DNA of 64,000 nucleotides from NCBI GenBank assembly GCA_029718625.1, contig CM056391.1:8833615-8897614 (forward strand), read 5' to 3'. Source of the stretch: Synaphobranchus kaupii. Taxonomy: Eukaryota > Chordata > Actinopteri > Anguilliformes > Synaphobranchidae. The notes under the pieces are model-generated. The model ran no database searches. It saw nothing but the letters and a program-made list of their open reading frames with translations, and had not been told where the DNA came from. A program made the translations under genes and the position numbers. Every line of letters starts with the position of its first letter. Within the stretch, counting starts at the first letter, position 1. Shown piece after piece: positions 40,551 to 52,244 of this stretch.

Positions 40551-42237
40551 TCAGTCGGAGTCTGAATCTGAGTCATTATCTGCAACACAAAGACAGGATC
40601 CCCATACACAGGAGGAAACAGAAACCGGTTTGAGCCCAAGGTCATTCCTGACCATTGGTTGAAAAGCAGGATGTTATCTTGTCATTTAGTGGATTGCAAT
40701 AGGAATTACCAGAATACAGGAAAAACTAGACAACAATATGGGACAAGGACATTTTTCAGTGCTGACATGAAAACCATGTTGACAGGCATAGGATTACTGT
40801 AAAAGGGGAACGGGGGTATTCCACAAAGCAGGATTACTGAGTTAGCTGGATAACTGCACTGAGTAAAATCCGGAACAGCTCTTTTCCCTTCAGTCTCTGT
40901 TCCAGATTTGGGAGGGTTCTGGGTTTTAATCAGTGCAGTTATCCAGCTCAGTAATCCTGTTTTGTGGAATACCCCCCTGAGGTATTTCACTTTGAATCCA
41001 TTACACTGCACTCTTAATGAGGTAGATATCCAGGTCATATTCCTATGAACTAGATATTCATATAAAATGCTGAAATATCAAATTCATTTTCTGTATGTCA
41101 GTTACAAGCAGTGTACCACTCGAGACATGAATGTCTGCTATATAAATCTCATGATCACATACACAATAAAACAAGGTCATGTAATCTAATGTATGAGTAA
41201 GTTAGTTTCATTGTGGTTTGCTTCCCACATTGCCACAATTACACTGACACTGAAGATTACACTGGCTCAGGTGGTGAATTCCAGTGTCACAAGAGGCCAT
41301 GGCTGGCAGAAAGTGTTTAGAAAGTGAGTGTGCACTTTCCTGGACTGTTGGGAGAACACTATGACATAGGCTTATGAACACAACTGCCTGGGCATTCCAA
41401 TTTTGGAGAAAATTAAACATAAAAAAAAAAGAAATGAGGGGTGCTAAGTTTTCATATGGGTTCTGGAGGTCTCCAGTCAGCAGTGTTTAGTATTTCCTTT
41501 GTGGGTGTGCATCTCACGCACACCATGTGGACTTTCTCACTGCTGACCCCTGACCCCTCTTCCCTCGCAGCTGGGGCATGTGGGCCGTATCCATGACCAC
41601 TATCCTCCATCAGGAACCCTGAGGAAACCGCTCGGTTTATGAAGACAACCCCCCCTATTCACACACACAGCTAGACTGAGGGATGAGCTATAAGGCTAGC
41701 CATGAGCTCCATTCACCCCAAATGAGGGGGGGGGGGGGGGGGGCTTCTGATGTATGTACCTTCTGTTGTAGGGATGGGGGAGGGTAATGAGGTAAAGTGA
41801 ATGTGGAAATGTCTGTTAAACTTAGGAAACATTGTTCTCCTGTATTTAAATGGAACACACAGCCATTTGCTGAAAATGTAACACATTTTTTTTTTTAACA
41901 TGCACGTCAAATTCGGAAGTAGAATGAACTTTATACTCTGAAAAAATGTCAGTACTTCAAAAGGGACGAAGGGAAAAATATTAGCTAGAAGTGCCGCATA
42001 CGCAGCAGATAAACGGTCCTTAAGTGACTGAGCCCAACTGTCCAACAGCGGACACAGCAGTCCCTCTATTTTAGTTCCACAAAGAAGAAAAAAGGCGGGT
42101 GGAGAGAGAGAGAAAGGACGTTACCTGCTGGGGGCTCGTCACCGGATTCCCCGCCTTGCTTGAGGAAATTGGCTAGGTCGTTAAAGATTAGGTAAAAATC
42201 GAATGCGAAAACGATGGTTGCTATGAACCCAAACACC

Positions 42238-42286
<49 letters not shown>

Positions 42287-45200
42287 AGAGAGAAGGAGGG
42301 GAATAGAGAGAGAGAGAGAGAATTAGCCTTTGGTATCAATACTGGCTGAAAGCAGATGTAAAATGGGACAGGGCCAGGTTAGTGCCATGTGGCGCCAGCC
42401 TGCACTACACCCGTAATACAATATGTGCCCACAATGCAGTGCTGGGAGTAAAAGCACACAGACCCATGCGAGTGTGTTCAAGAAAAGGCGCATGCAATGC
42501 TGATTCAAAACAAATGTTTTGTAATAGCCTAAAATATAATTGAAAATAGGTGCAAAAAACACCCCCCAAATGGCTATTAAAGATATGAAAAAAGAGTTGC
42601 CACTCCACTTTATGAATGCATGACTTACATCTTACACCTCATATTCATAGGGAACTACACGTTTTGGCTGTTATCTGGGGTCACTGTCAGCAATGTGCAA
42701 CAAAAAAAAGGCATTAAAATCACGCTCACCCCGCCTGCTTTCGATGCCCCATCTGGGTATTTGGAGACTGAGATGATGGAGATGATGAAATAGATGATGG
42801 ACGCACTGACGCAGCGCAGAAAATCCTTTATAAAGGAAAAAAAAGAAAGAATGACAACCTAAGTTCTTTAAAAAATTTTTTTTACCATTTACAGCTTCTC
42901 CCAAGTCACCAGATCACAGAGGAGCTCCCCCTGGTGGACAGGAGGGAGACTCACCATCAGGGGCCACTGGAAGCCCTTGAAACGTTCGTTGATCTTGGTG
43001 GAGTAGGCGAAGAGCAGGAACAGGGCTAAGAGGAACTCGATGAGGGGGGCTGTGACGAAGGCGGCCGCTGAGGAGGCCACGAAACACACAAAGGCGATAA
43101 AGGACACTACCTGGTCAGGAGAGAGAATGGGGGGGGGGGGGGGGGGGGGAGAGAAAGGGAGAGAGGAGTGAGAGAGAAAGAGAGAGGGGAGGGGGAGAGA
43201 GTCAGACTTTGATATCAATACTGCCTTAAAGCAGATGTAAATACGCCAGGTTAATACGAGAGAAAGGAGATATAGAAAAGTGATATGGAGTGAGAGAAAG
43301 ATATGGAGTGAGGGAAAGGGAAATAGAGAGAGAGAAGCAGCCTGCTATGAGGTTTGAGACACGGGCAGCTTTGAACACCTGGGCCAGTGTTTAATATCTC
43401 AAACAGTTCTATAAACAGAAAAGTTCTGAATTAAACATCCTGCCGTATAACGCCTACAGTATAGCAGAGCACGGGTCACTACTGGGACTGATGCCACTAG
43501 AAACAGACGAGAAACCTGTACCCAAGCTACAGGAATCATATATTCAGCTACATAAGTAATAACTTAAGATTATTAATTAAATTATTAACAGATACCTAGC
43601 CACTATATGTACAACATGAGGATGTAATACAAAATTCATATGTACTTTACAAATAGCAAATGTGCTTATGAATAACAGGTTGGTGCATGTTTTCCATTGC
43701 TACAAAATATGCTGTGAAGTTTTGACAATACTTTATTTCACTGACTGGCAACCACAACAAAAGTGGCTGATAAATGGCAACCACAACAAAAATGGCTGAT
43801 CAATGGCAACAAAGATGTTCACAATTTTGACATTGCCACAAAAATACCGATAACCATGTCTGACTGTTGATTCACAGCTTGGCAAACGGTTTTCAGACCC
43901 CTTCAAAAATCAAACGGCCTGCAAGAGTTTTAAAAGAGTTTTCAACATGAAGGCGCCCTAGGAGGTAGAGTATCGCGGTAAGACCAATGAAGCAACTGTA
44001 ATTATTAATTATTAACTGTAATTATTAATAATGTTTTCATATAAACACATGGTACAATTCATGGCATGCTACTTGTGTGGCCTGTGTGGTTTAAAGACTG
44101 AAATGTTCAGCCTCTACCTACACACTTTGTTTCATCTACTTCAATGGAGATCCACATATTATTTTTATTCTAAGCAGAGATGGGAGAGAGGGGACTGAGG
44201 ATCTTCATAAGCGAGGGGGCTACGATAAGCTGCCAACATCAATTAATCATTTGAACAAATCGCAAGGCTTCTTCTCTACATCATAACGTAATTATTGGTT
44301 CAAGTGATTCACCGATACCACAATTAGTACCTCTGTTGTACCTAGTACCTTTTGTTGTTTCCTGAAGCCTCATTCTCCCACCACCACTTCCGAGATCATA
44401 GTTCCTTCATTTGACCCACCGATTGGACGAGAGCTTGGATCACATGATCACCTATAGTTCCAGATGTCAACTGACTGCTGGTTGAGAGACATCTCTAAAA
44501 CCCCACAAGAAATGGGTTCTCCAGGACCAGGAGTGGACACCGCTGGTTTAAACATATAATATAAATACGTTCTGGAACAGTCTCCAGCACATTCATAATG
44601 TTGAAACCTGGGAACGCGTTCAGATGTGATCTTATGGCTCGTTTTGATCCGAAGCCAGAAATATTCCTGCACACTCAAAGTTGAATTCCTTCCCATCTTT
44701 AGCAGTAAAGAAAAAACAGCTGGCAAACTATGAACACACACAAACACACACATTTATACAATGTGGATTTAGGGTTCTTTGCTTTCTGTTTTGGACTGAG
44801 ACATATTTGAAAACACGAACGAAGTGTACAGACACCCAACGGGGTGCCATCAAATATAAAAACCAGCAGGAGAGTAATCTCTGCTGGGAAACAAAAGTAT
44901 TTATTAGAGTGTTTAAATTCCCCAAACAGCTAGCTCTACTCAAAAGAGTGCTCCCATAGGCTAATACTACTGAGACCAAGGCATGCAATGAGCATGAGAA
45001 TGAGAGAGAGAGGGAGAGAGAGAGAGAGCACAGGATAGGTAGATGTTACTAACAATGATAATTAATGACAATTATGCTGCCTATAAATACGCGGTTTAAT
45101 TAATCCATGATTTTAAAGAGTTGTCCACGTCCCTAAAAAGAAGCAGCCTAGTCTACAATTAATATGGTGCAGTGCTCAAAGACATGCTCGGGCCTTTGAT

Positions 45201-48200
45201 ATCAGCATGCAGTCTGTCTGCATTAAGGCTCAGGCCTTTGATATCAACATGCAGTCTGTCTGCATTAAGGCTCGGGCCTTTGATATCAGCATGCAGTCTG
45301 TCTGCATTAAGGCTCGGGCCTTTGATATCAGCATGCAGTCTGTCTGCATTAAGGCTCGGGCCTTTAATATCAGCATGCAGTCTGTCTGCATTAAGGCTCG
45401 GGCCTTTGATATCAGCATGCAGTCTGTCTACATTAAGGCTCAGGCCTTTGATATCAACATGCAGTCTGTCTGCATTAAGGCTCGGGCCTTTGATATCAGC
45501 ATGCAGTCTGTCTAAATTAAGGCTCAGGCCTTTGATATCAACATGCAGTCTGTCTGCATTAAGGCTCGGGCCTTTGATATCAGCATGCAGTCTGTCTGCA
45601 TTAAGGCTCGGGCCTTTGATATCAGCATGCAGTCTGTCTAAATTAAGGCTTGGGCCTTTGATATCAGCATGCAGTCTGTCTGCATTAAGGCTCAGGCCTT
45701 TGATATCAGCATGCAGTCTGTCTGCATTAAGGCTCAGGGCCTTGCGGCATCTGAGATACATTTCCAGGTCACGGCTAACAACAGTGGCACACATTCCACA
45801 GTCGTATCAGAGACGTTCTTACAGCCCGAGTGGCCTCAGAAGACATACCGCTGATAGCGAAGTGAAGCACTATCTCCAATTTCTGGGAGGGGGAGGGGGG
45901 TTTCACCGAGCTCTTTCTGGGTAACACAGGGCTGCTTAGATCACAGTCTGAGGATAGAGAGACTGCACTGACCTGAGAACGGCGTTTCACACGGCAGGCC
46001 TTTTTCTTGCGCGAAAACACAGGAAGCTCAGCCGCCTTTTCTCTGATGGAAACTCCGCGGCTGTGAATGAACGGGCGGCACCGGAACATTCTCTACATCG
46101 CATCCCTGCGTTAGTTCTGCATCTAATAAAGAACTCCCCGTCTTCTTACTGGACTTATTTAAATGCCTCCCTCAAAAAATATATTCTAGGGCAGAGTTAA
46201 TACTGAAGAAACAAGTGGCCTGGGAGTAAGGGCCCTAACTATAAGTTCAATATACTTATTTGAATTGACTAAAATTATGTTATTCATTTCATGAAGCGAT
46301 TTTATGCCACTGAATTAAACAACAAGTTGAGTGAACACTTGAGAGTGCAGCCTTGATTCTTCAGACGCAGCTCTGCCCTTGAAAATGTAACATTTCCTTC
46401 TGAATGGGGCACACTGCAGCCCACAGCCGAACATAAACTGCCATGATGTCATGACATGCCCCAGCAGCGACACACTGACTGCCACTGTTATTTCTAATCA
46501 GCGAATGCTGAATTTGAATATGAATTGACTTTACATGTTAAAGGTATTATGAGTACACACACACAAAAAAGAAAAGATTCTGCCAGTGAGCTCAAATGAC
46601 ATAGCTGATGTGCAGAGGATATTTGGAATGCACACACTGTAGGTGAAGGCTATTCTGTTCTGTTCTTTTTTAAAGCAACAAGGTTCATTGTTACTGCATT
46701 GTTACTATTTTACTGCTATTATTAATTTGTATAAGTGTAGCTTAATATTAATTGGACCTCTTTAAGAGGACAACAATCATTCACACTCAAAATAGAAACA
46801 TATACTGTGACTGTTGTGTACATCTATCCAATTGATATCCTTTGGTCGGTGTCAGAAGCATTTCAGGTAGGCTGTCAAACCTGACCATTAAACTCTGGAA
46901 GGACGTGTAATCCTGGCATCTTGAAATATTTTGCTTTAACAACAATCTGTGTTGGTTGCAACAATAACCTAGAGTTAAAGGCCAGTCGCGTAAACAGCAG
47001 ATGGCTTTGGTGGCAACTGCAGACTGTACTTTCCAGACCCCACAGGCCACATAACAACAGAGCATTTCTGCTTTTATGAGAGGTTTTCCTGTCATCGTGC
47101 AACTGGCTTCCCTCTCCGTGGAGCCTGCGTGGTTTCGTGCACACACAAAAAGTCTTGGGTTATGACGAACATTCTATTTTAAGCGAGCGTGCAAAACTCG
47201 CTTAAAAAAATAAACGTTCCAACTTCCAAACACACCCGGGAAGAGAGATTCAGCATTCTCGCGTTATTGCGTGCTCCGGTAACGTCCGCGAGACGGCCTC
47301 CAGCCACATATGCGCGCTGAGCAGATGGTCGCGCCAAACACACTCCCACATCAGGTAGACATATCAGCTGCAGGCTAAGGCTGCATACCACATGAATGAA
47401 ATGAAACACGCAGTATCGACAAGCGTATGTTCAAAGGAAGTGTAGACATTCTCTCTGCAGGGCCCTATACCCTTAAAGAACATGTTGACCATTAACAAAA
47501 GTTGTCTACCTTACATTTTAACATGCATACATAACTGCGTGATGTTTGAGAAAAAAATAAAAAATCAATACATATTTAATTTAGTGTAGTTGCTCCCAAA
47601 CATGGTCTATGCTGGTTTTCATTCCAATCATAACTGCAACCTGTGGATTCTATTAAGCTGCCGGTTGTATTGTTCTTGATACACTTTTGGTGTCTATTGA
47701 AGATCATTTTATACTTTTAAGGCCATACTGTGTGAGATGTAGCTATTCATGCAGTGAAGAAAATGTCCCAAATTTACACCCCAGGACTTTTGATCCATCA
47801 GACCAACTAATGCCTTAATTTTCTGCAATGTACTACAATGATAAATTATTCCTTTAGAAAGGGGTTACACTTTTTAATTGGGTCAATTATAGATGGGCCT
47901 GTGAAATCAGTGGGGTTTTAATTTCCGGCAGTGTGGACGCCTGGTCACTGAAATGGAATTTGCGAGAAAAATTAATTGCAGAGTGCAAAGCAACAAGCCA
48001 AATCTACACTCTGTTAAAATACACTACTCACAAAAAGTTAGGGATATTCGGCTTTCGGGTGAAATTTCAGGATGAACCTAAAATGCACTATAACCTTTAC
48101 AGGTGAAATTAATTTGACCTTCTCTAAACTTTTGAATGCACATGTCCAACTATTCAATGTTTCAGTACTTTTTGCACAACTTGCTGTTCTCTAACAAGGA

Positions 48201-50471
48201 GCTGAACGGCAAAATTCACAACAGGTGTTTGATCCATGAATCGACCAATACATTTCCTGGTTCAATTAGAATTGGTATTTAAACAGTCCTCTTCATCATG
48301 CTGTTCACATTTTGACATCATGAGACCAAGACGACACCTAACAATTGATCAACAGTACCTCGCCATTGCGAGGCTTCAAACAGGATGTTCTCAGAGGGAA
48401 GTGGCCACTGAGCTTAGAGTGTCACAGAGTGTCATCAGCAGGTTGCAACAGAGATACAGAGAGACTGGAAGAGTCACAGAAAGGCATAGAAGTGGATGTC
48501 CTTTGGCCACATCCCACACTGATGACCGCTTCATTGTGAACAGTGCCCTGCGGAACCGGATGATGAATGCCACTCAACTCCAGGCACATTTAAGGGAGGT
48601 GAGAGGCACCCAAGTGTCACGTCAGACCATTCGAAACCGTTTACATCAGCGTGGTCTGCGTGCTAGACGACCTGCAAGGGTACCTGACCACACCACCAGG
48701 CACAGGCGTCATCGTCTTGCATGGGCCAGGGAGCATTTATGCTGGACGAGGGACCAGTGGGCCTCAGTGCTGTTCTCTGATGAAAGTCGATTCACGTTGA
48801 GCAGAAATGATGGCCGCCAACGATGTTGGAGACGTCAAGGAGAGCGCTATGCATCAGCCACTGTTGTCACCAGACGACCCTTTGGTGGTGGCGGTGTTAC
48901 AGTGTGGACAGGTGTGTCTAGTCAATACAGAACTGCCCTACACTTTGTGAATGGTACAGTGACAAGCCCATACTACCTGAATAACATCATTAATCCAGTC
49001 ATTGTGCCCCTGCATGAACAACACAGGCCTAATTTCATCTTCATGGACGACAATGCTCCAGCTCATCGAGGTCGCATCATTAGGGAAAGGCTGCTGGAGA
49101 CTGGGGTACCTCAAATGGAGTGGCCTGCACTTTCTCCAGACCTGAATCCCATAGAAAACCTATGGGATCAGCTGACTCACCGTGTAGAGGCTCGTAACTC
49201 TGTACCCCAGAACCTCAATGACCTGAGGGCCGCCCTTCAAGAAGAGTGGGATGCCATGCCTCAGCAGACAATAAGTCGACTTGTGAACAGCATGAGACGT
49301 CGTTGTCAAGCTGTAATTGATGCTCAAGGGCACATGACAAGTTATTGAGACATTGACATTTTTGTTGTGGTATACCCACCACTGTTGTTGGCTTTTGTTT
49401 CAATAAATTGTTTGAGATGAGGAAATCACCATTGCATGCTTCTACTTAAATGCCCTACTTTCATGATACGTATAATATCACTGTAGCGTGAACTTACATT
49501 TTCCATAAATTTCACCCGAAAGCCAAATATCCCTAACTTTTTGTGAGTAGTATATGTTTGAGGTAAAAAAATAAAAATGATGGTAGAACACGTTTTCAAC
49601 AACCTTCCTTCATTACGTTATTGGCACCAACAAAAACCATCATATGCAATGGCTCCCCGGTCAGAACCACTCCTTTAAAGAGTCCACACAAAGTGCACAA
49701 AATCAGACTGTTTTCTGAGATCTGATAGGCTAATTTCCCTCAGTTTCAAGGTGGGTTTTAATCTTAAACCTTTAAAAATTTTTTATTTTAATCAGTGCAA
49801 AGTAAGTTTTCTTTTCTCTTTTTAATTCCATATTATTTGGGGGGAAAATGTAGCGGATTACAAGGCCGACAAATGGTAGCTCTCATTAAACAATAAGAAG
49901 CTATGTGAATCTGAATCAAGGATCTGAAGTGTATGCAACCTTTTCATAACTGCCGTGTCCCCCACAAAGAAGTCACGTGATTCCTAAAATGCGTCCCTCA
50001 GCAGTGACTCACGAGTCAATAAAATTGGGATTTTGCTCGTGATCACAGACCCAGCAAACAATGGACGTCCCAGGGACGTCCCCTTTTAGTCTCCTCAAAG
50101 TTATGATGTGACGTTCCCTAGGGATGTCCTAAAAACATTACTATGACGTTATTAAAGTCCTAGGAAGGTCACTGTTTGGTTACAATATGACATTTAATTA
50201 GAATTTTTCGGGGACGTTCAAGCAACGTCCCTATCCGGTTATGACGTTGTGCTCATAACATTCATGAGACATTCAGGGACGTTCCTGCAACGTCTGTTAC
50301 TGGTTACTAGAACGTCCCGGGAACGTTCTCTGTGACGTCCACATAACGTTTAGAAAACCCTACAAAAAGACGTCAAGGCGACGTCCTGTTCAGGGAACGT
50401 CCCGGGGACCTAATTTTGTTAGCTGGGGACCCGCCTCACAAAATAAGAGCCATTGCAGGGATTACTGTAAC

Positions 50472-50502
<31 letters not shown>

Positions 50503-51245
50503 TGTTCTATTGGGCGTAAAAGTGTAGCCTAGTAGTAATAATAGTAATAGGACTAGGCTGGCAGGATAGAAGTAGGCTACATTATATTTTTTCTACACAT
50601 GATTGGGAATGGGATAAACATTGACGAAGGCAGTTAGTGATGACATTTTAGGCTACAGTACATGCGTAGGATAAGAATTTAAGGAATTGAAAAAAGAAGA
50701 CCCGCCTTATTTCATTAGCCTATATCCAGTGTCGCGAAACGCCTTAACTGAAAATGGAACGCCCCTCGCGAAATGCAATAGAAACCTTGTGATGGGTGCA
50801 GGATTTTTTAAATTTTTTTAATAACAATAGCCTACACGGAGGTGATAACGATATCGATGTTTTTTTAAAATCCGGCGCAGTTGATAGGCTACATCTTTGT
50901 AGTAACACGAACTCCTTACACTAACAAAAAAAAACTTTCTTTAACAAACCTAAACTATAGGCTAGCCTATGCAAACGATATTCTGCATTTAGAAAAATAA
51001 TAACGGGCGGCTTAATTTGCTGGTGTAGCAGCTGCGTCTGTAATAGACCAAACAATCGGGATTACGATGACAACAGTTCGCTATCATGAGAGGACGATCG
51101 GTAAAGAATGAGTAAACGGCATTATTACCACTTCAGCAATGAGAAGTTGCCCTTTCCGTGAAGTGACGAACTCTTTGCTCGGGAGAAAGGCAAGAAAGCC
51201 AGCCTGGCGCGTCCGAGTGGTGTCAGGAGACTCAATGTCCCCCAT
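40551..51245 (-). CDS. cmtm3: CKLF-like MARVEL transmembrane domain-containing protein 3
   Basis: Five coding exons on the minus strand: 51129-51245, 42955-43110, 42730-42825, 42125-42236 and 40551-40579. They give 169 residues. Exon 1 begins MGDIESPD and ends QLLIAEV. Exon 2 encodes MARVEL helices 1 and 2 ([33 protein letters not shown]). Exon 3 encodes helix 3 ([20 protein letters not shown]). Exon 4 encodes helix 4 and the diagnostic [17 protein letters not shown]. The last exon supplies only the acidic DNDSDSDSD tail, as in mammalian CMTM3. All borders are GT-AG and phases match (0,0,0,1). CMTM3 is a four-pass protein of endosomes and plasma membrane, implicated in receptor trafficking. 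It is transcribed toward cmtm4. Intron 1 (43111-51128) carries a minisatellite and a Tc1 transposon. Confidence 0.95.
40812..40977. mobile_element. Palindromic MITE, copy 1
   Basis: The left half (gggggtattccacaaagcag, gattactgagttagctgg) is inverted in the right half (ccagctcagtaatcctg, tttgtggaatacccccc). The whole unit folds into one hairpin. A second copy lies at 55228-55400. It sits in cmtm3 intron 4. Confidence 0.85.
40978..42124. other. cmtm3 intron 4 remainder
   Basis: No exon or bounded repeat is recognised; a G run lies at about 41728-41743. Confidence 0.5.
42238..42320. repeat. (GA)n microsatellite
   Basis: About 21 GA units followed by shorter GA blocks, directly next to the cmtm3 exon 4 acceptor (CCAG, minus strand), so it forms the purine/pyrimidine tract of that splice site. 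Confidence 0.95.
43111..45186. other. cmtm3 intron 1, 3' part
   Basis: A G/GA-rich tract at 43125-43200 lies just upstream (minus strand) of the exon 2 acceptor. The rest is AT-rich without exons. A gagaga tract lies at 45003-45030. Confidence 0.6.
45187..45738. repeat. 42-bp minisatellite, about 13 units
   Basis: The unit starts ctcgggcctttgatatcagc and ends tctgcattaagg; 42 bp, about 13.1 copies. Single-base variants recur: ctcggg/ctcagg, atcagc/atcaac, and tctgc/tctac/tctaaa. Because 42 is a multiple of three, it is open in several frames on both strands (14-residue repeats such as [14 protein letters not shown]). It is intronic and has no start or splice context, so it is treated as non-coding. 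There are no unique spacers, so it is not CRISPR-like. Confidence 0.95.
45739..48019. other. cmtm3 intron 1, middle part
   Basis: No exon or bounded element is recognised. Around 47609-47640 there is a block related to the repeat at 32675 (gcaggttttcattccaac type). Confidence 0.5.
48022..49552 (+). mobile_element. Tc1/mariner transposon, near full length
   Basis: A TA target duplication (48020-48021 and 49553-49554) flanks a 1,531-bp element. The terminal inverted repeats are about 46 bp (48022-48067 and 49507-49552) and differ at only a few positions. They carry actcacaaaaagttagggat and ggctttcgggtgaaattt. The single internal ORF encodes an uninterrupted DD34E transposase. This is the standard architecture of an autonomous Tc1-like element, and the intact ORF and matching ends suggest a young insertion. 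It lies in cmtm3 intron 1. Confidence 0.95.
48320..49348 (+). CDS. Tc1-like transposase, apparently intact
   Basis: 342 residues from the ATG at 48320 (MRPRRH); the in-frame ATG at 48236 would add 28 residues that do not look conserved. The N-terminus has a bipartite helix-turn-helix DNA-binding region ([20 protein letters not shown], then [20 protein letters not shown]). The catalytic core shows FSDESRF (Asp codon 48779), FMDDNAPAH (second Asp codon 49049) and [12 protein letters not shown] (Glu codon 49154). The last two are separated by exactly 34 residues, the DD34E signature. Length is normal for Tc1. There are no stops or frameshifts, so it may still be active. It cuts and pastes its own TA-flanked element. 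Confidence 0.95.
   Translation: MRPRRHLTIDQQYLAIARLQTGCSQREVATELRVSQSVISRLQQRYRETGRVTERHRSGCPLATSHTDDRFIVNSALRNRMMNATQLQAHLREVRGTQVSRQTIRNRLHQRGLRARRPARVPDHTTRHRRHRLAWAREHLCWTRDQWASVLFSDESRFTLSRNDGRQRCWRRQGERYASATVVTRRPFGGGGVTVWTGVSSQYRTALHFVNGTVTSPYYLNNIINPVIVPLHEQHRPNFIFMDDNAPAHRGRIIRERLLETGVPQMEWPALSPDLNPIENLWDQLTHRVEARNSVPQNLNDLRAALQEEWDAMPQQTISRLVNSMRRRCQAVIDAQGHMTSY
49555..50048. other. cmtm3 intron 1 between two mobile elements
   Basis: AT-rich with no feature recognised. Confidence 0.5.
50049..50428. mobile_element. MITE-like element rich in ACGTCC/GACGT motifs
   Basis: The ends are short inverted repeats (cccagcaaacaa on the left, ttgttagctgggg on the right). Between them are some fifteen ggacgt/aacgt words, some of them arranged as ggacgtcc-type palindromes. 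Non-coding. An (AAT)n tract follows at 50473-50502. Confidence 0.55.
50503..51128. other. cmtm3 intron 1, 5' end
   Basis: No element recognised. The sequence contains many taggcta words. Confidence 0.5.
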
Positions 51246-51953
51246 GGCGATCAGGAGAAATATAGGTAAACTAAAGCGGATTAAAAGGTCCAGAAGTTGA
51301 CAGCAGCTGGAGAAGTCAAAGCGCGTTTCTCCTCGGAGTGGAAACGGAAATAATGACACTGCGGAAACGAATACAGAAGTGCAGCATCTGCACGCTGAGA
51401 ATGTGGAGGCAGTTAGCCAAGTTGCAAGGATGGCGTGAAAGACAGCCTCAAGGCTTGATGTGTAATTGTACCCTACGTGCGTGCATGACGTTAAGCCCCA
51501 AATGAGCTTTTTCTTTTGGCTTTGCCCCTTACGGCCATGTTAGTAAAACAGAACAATTCATAGAATTCGCCTTGAGAGACCCCACTTGAGGAGTGTAGCC
51601 TACACAGATCTAACCCCAAGCTGCTTAGCGATGCACATTTACTAGGGCAGTCGTTATAGCCTGTTAACGTTGAAAGGAGTAGTTTGACACAAACTATGTG
51701 CGTCTTCAGTTATTTTCAGTATTCTTTCTTTAGAAAGTAATCAACAAGACTTAGTTACGTGTAAACTCATATTATATTTTATTGTAAGATTTGCAGTGAA
51801 TGGATTATCACACAACATTTTTCCACAGAAAAAATTCTTGTGTTCAAAGCTTCAAGTTGATATTTCGCCCACCTTTCCTCCCCATTAACCCTGCTCTCCA
51901 TTCAAATTCCCAATTCCAATTTCCATGCTCATTGTATGGTGTGATGAACAGTA
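51246..51953 (-). promoter_or_regulatory. cmtm3 5' UTR/promoter region and gap to the CKLF-like gene
   Basis: About 0.7 kb separates the cmtm3 ATG from the MITE that precedes the CKLF-like stop. The two minus-strand genes are only 1 kb apart. A minus-strand AATAAA (TTTATT at 51778-51783) could end the CKLF-like transcript. The cmtm3 promoter must lie in the remaining short space. No TATA element is obvious. Confidence 0.4.
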
Positions 51954-52190
51954 CACTCTCAGAAATAAAGGTACATTGGAGGTACATTTTTCTTCTTTTA
52001 GGAACAAATTTCCCAAATGCACCCTGGAAGTACAGTAATGTTCCATTTGTGTACTAACAAGTACATTTTCAAGCAAAAAAGGTACACATTAATTATGTAT
52101 TGCTGGCTAGGGGTACAATTTTTGTACAGTGACAAGCGTTTGTACCTTTTTAGGTACTTTTCATACCTTTTTTTTTTTTTTCTGAGTGTG
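51954..52190. mobile_element. MITE with CACTCTCAGAAA ends and TA target
   Basis: The left end cactctcagaaataaaggta and right end tacc, T run, ctgagtgtg are inverted copies. TA lies on each side. The interior is full of ggtaca/tgtacc words. Similar CACTCWCAGAAA-ended elements are frequent in teleosts. Confidence 0.75.
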
Positions 52191-52244
52191 TAAACATTCA
52201 GAAGGTGAACTCAGTGTTGAGAGCCCCTTTTAACACACAAGGCC

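Noticed and set aside
45187..45738. Direct repeats as a CRISPR-like array
   Set aside because: Units abut with no unique spacers, and the host is an animal.
45159..45924. ORFs of 211 and 250 codons with 14-residue repeats on opposite strands
   Set aside because: They come from a 42-bp minisatellite, which is open by arithmetic; no gene context or homology.
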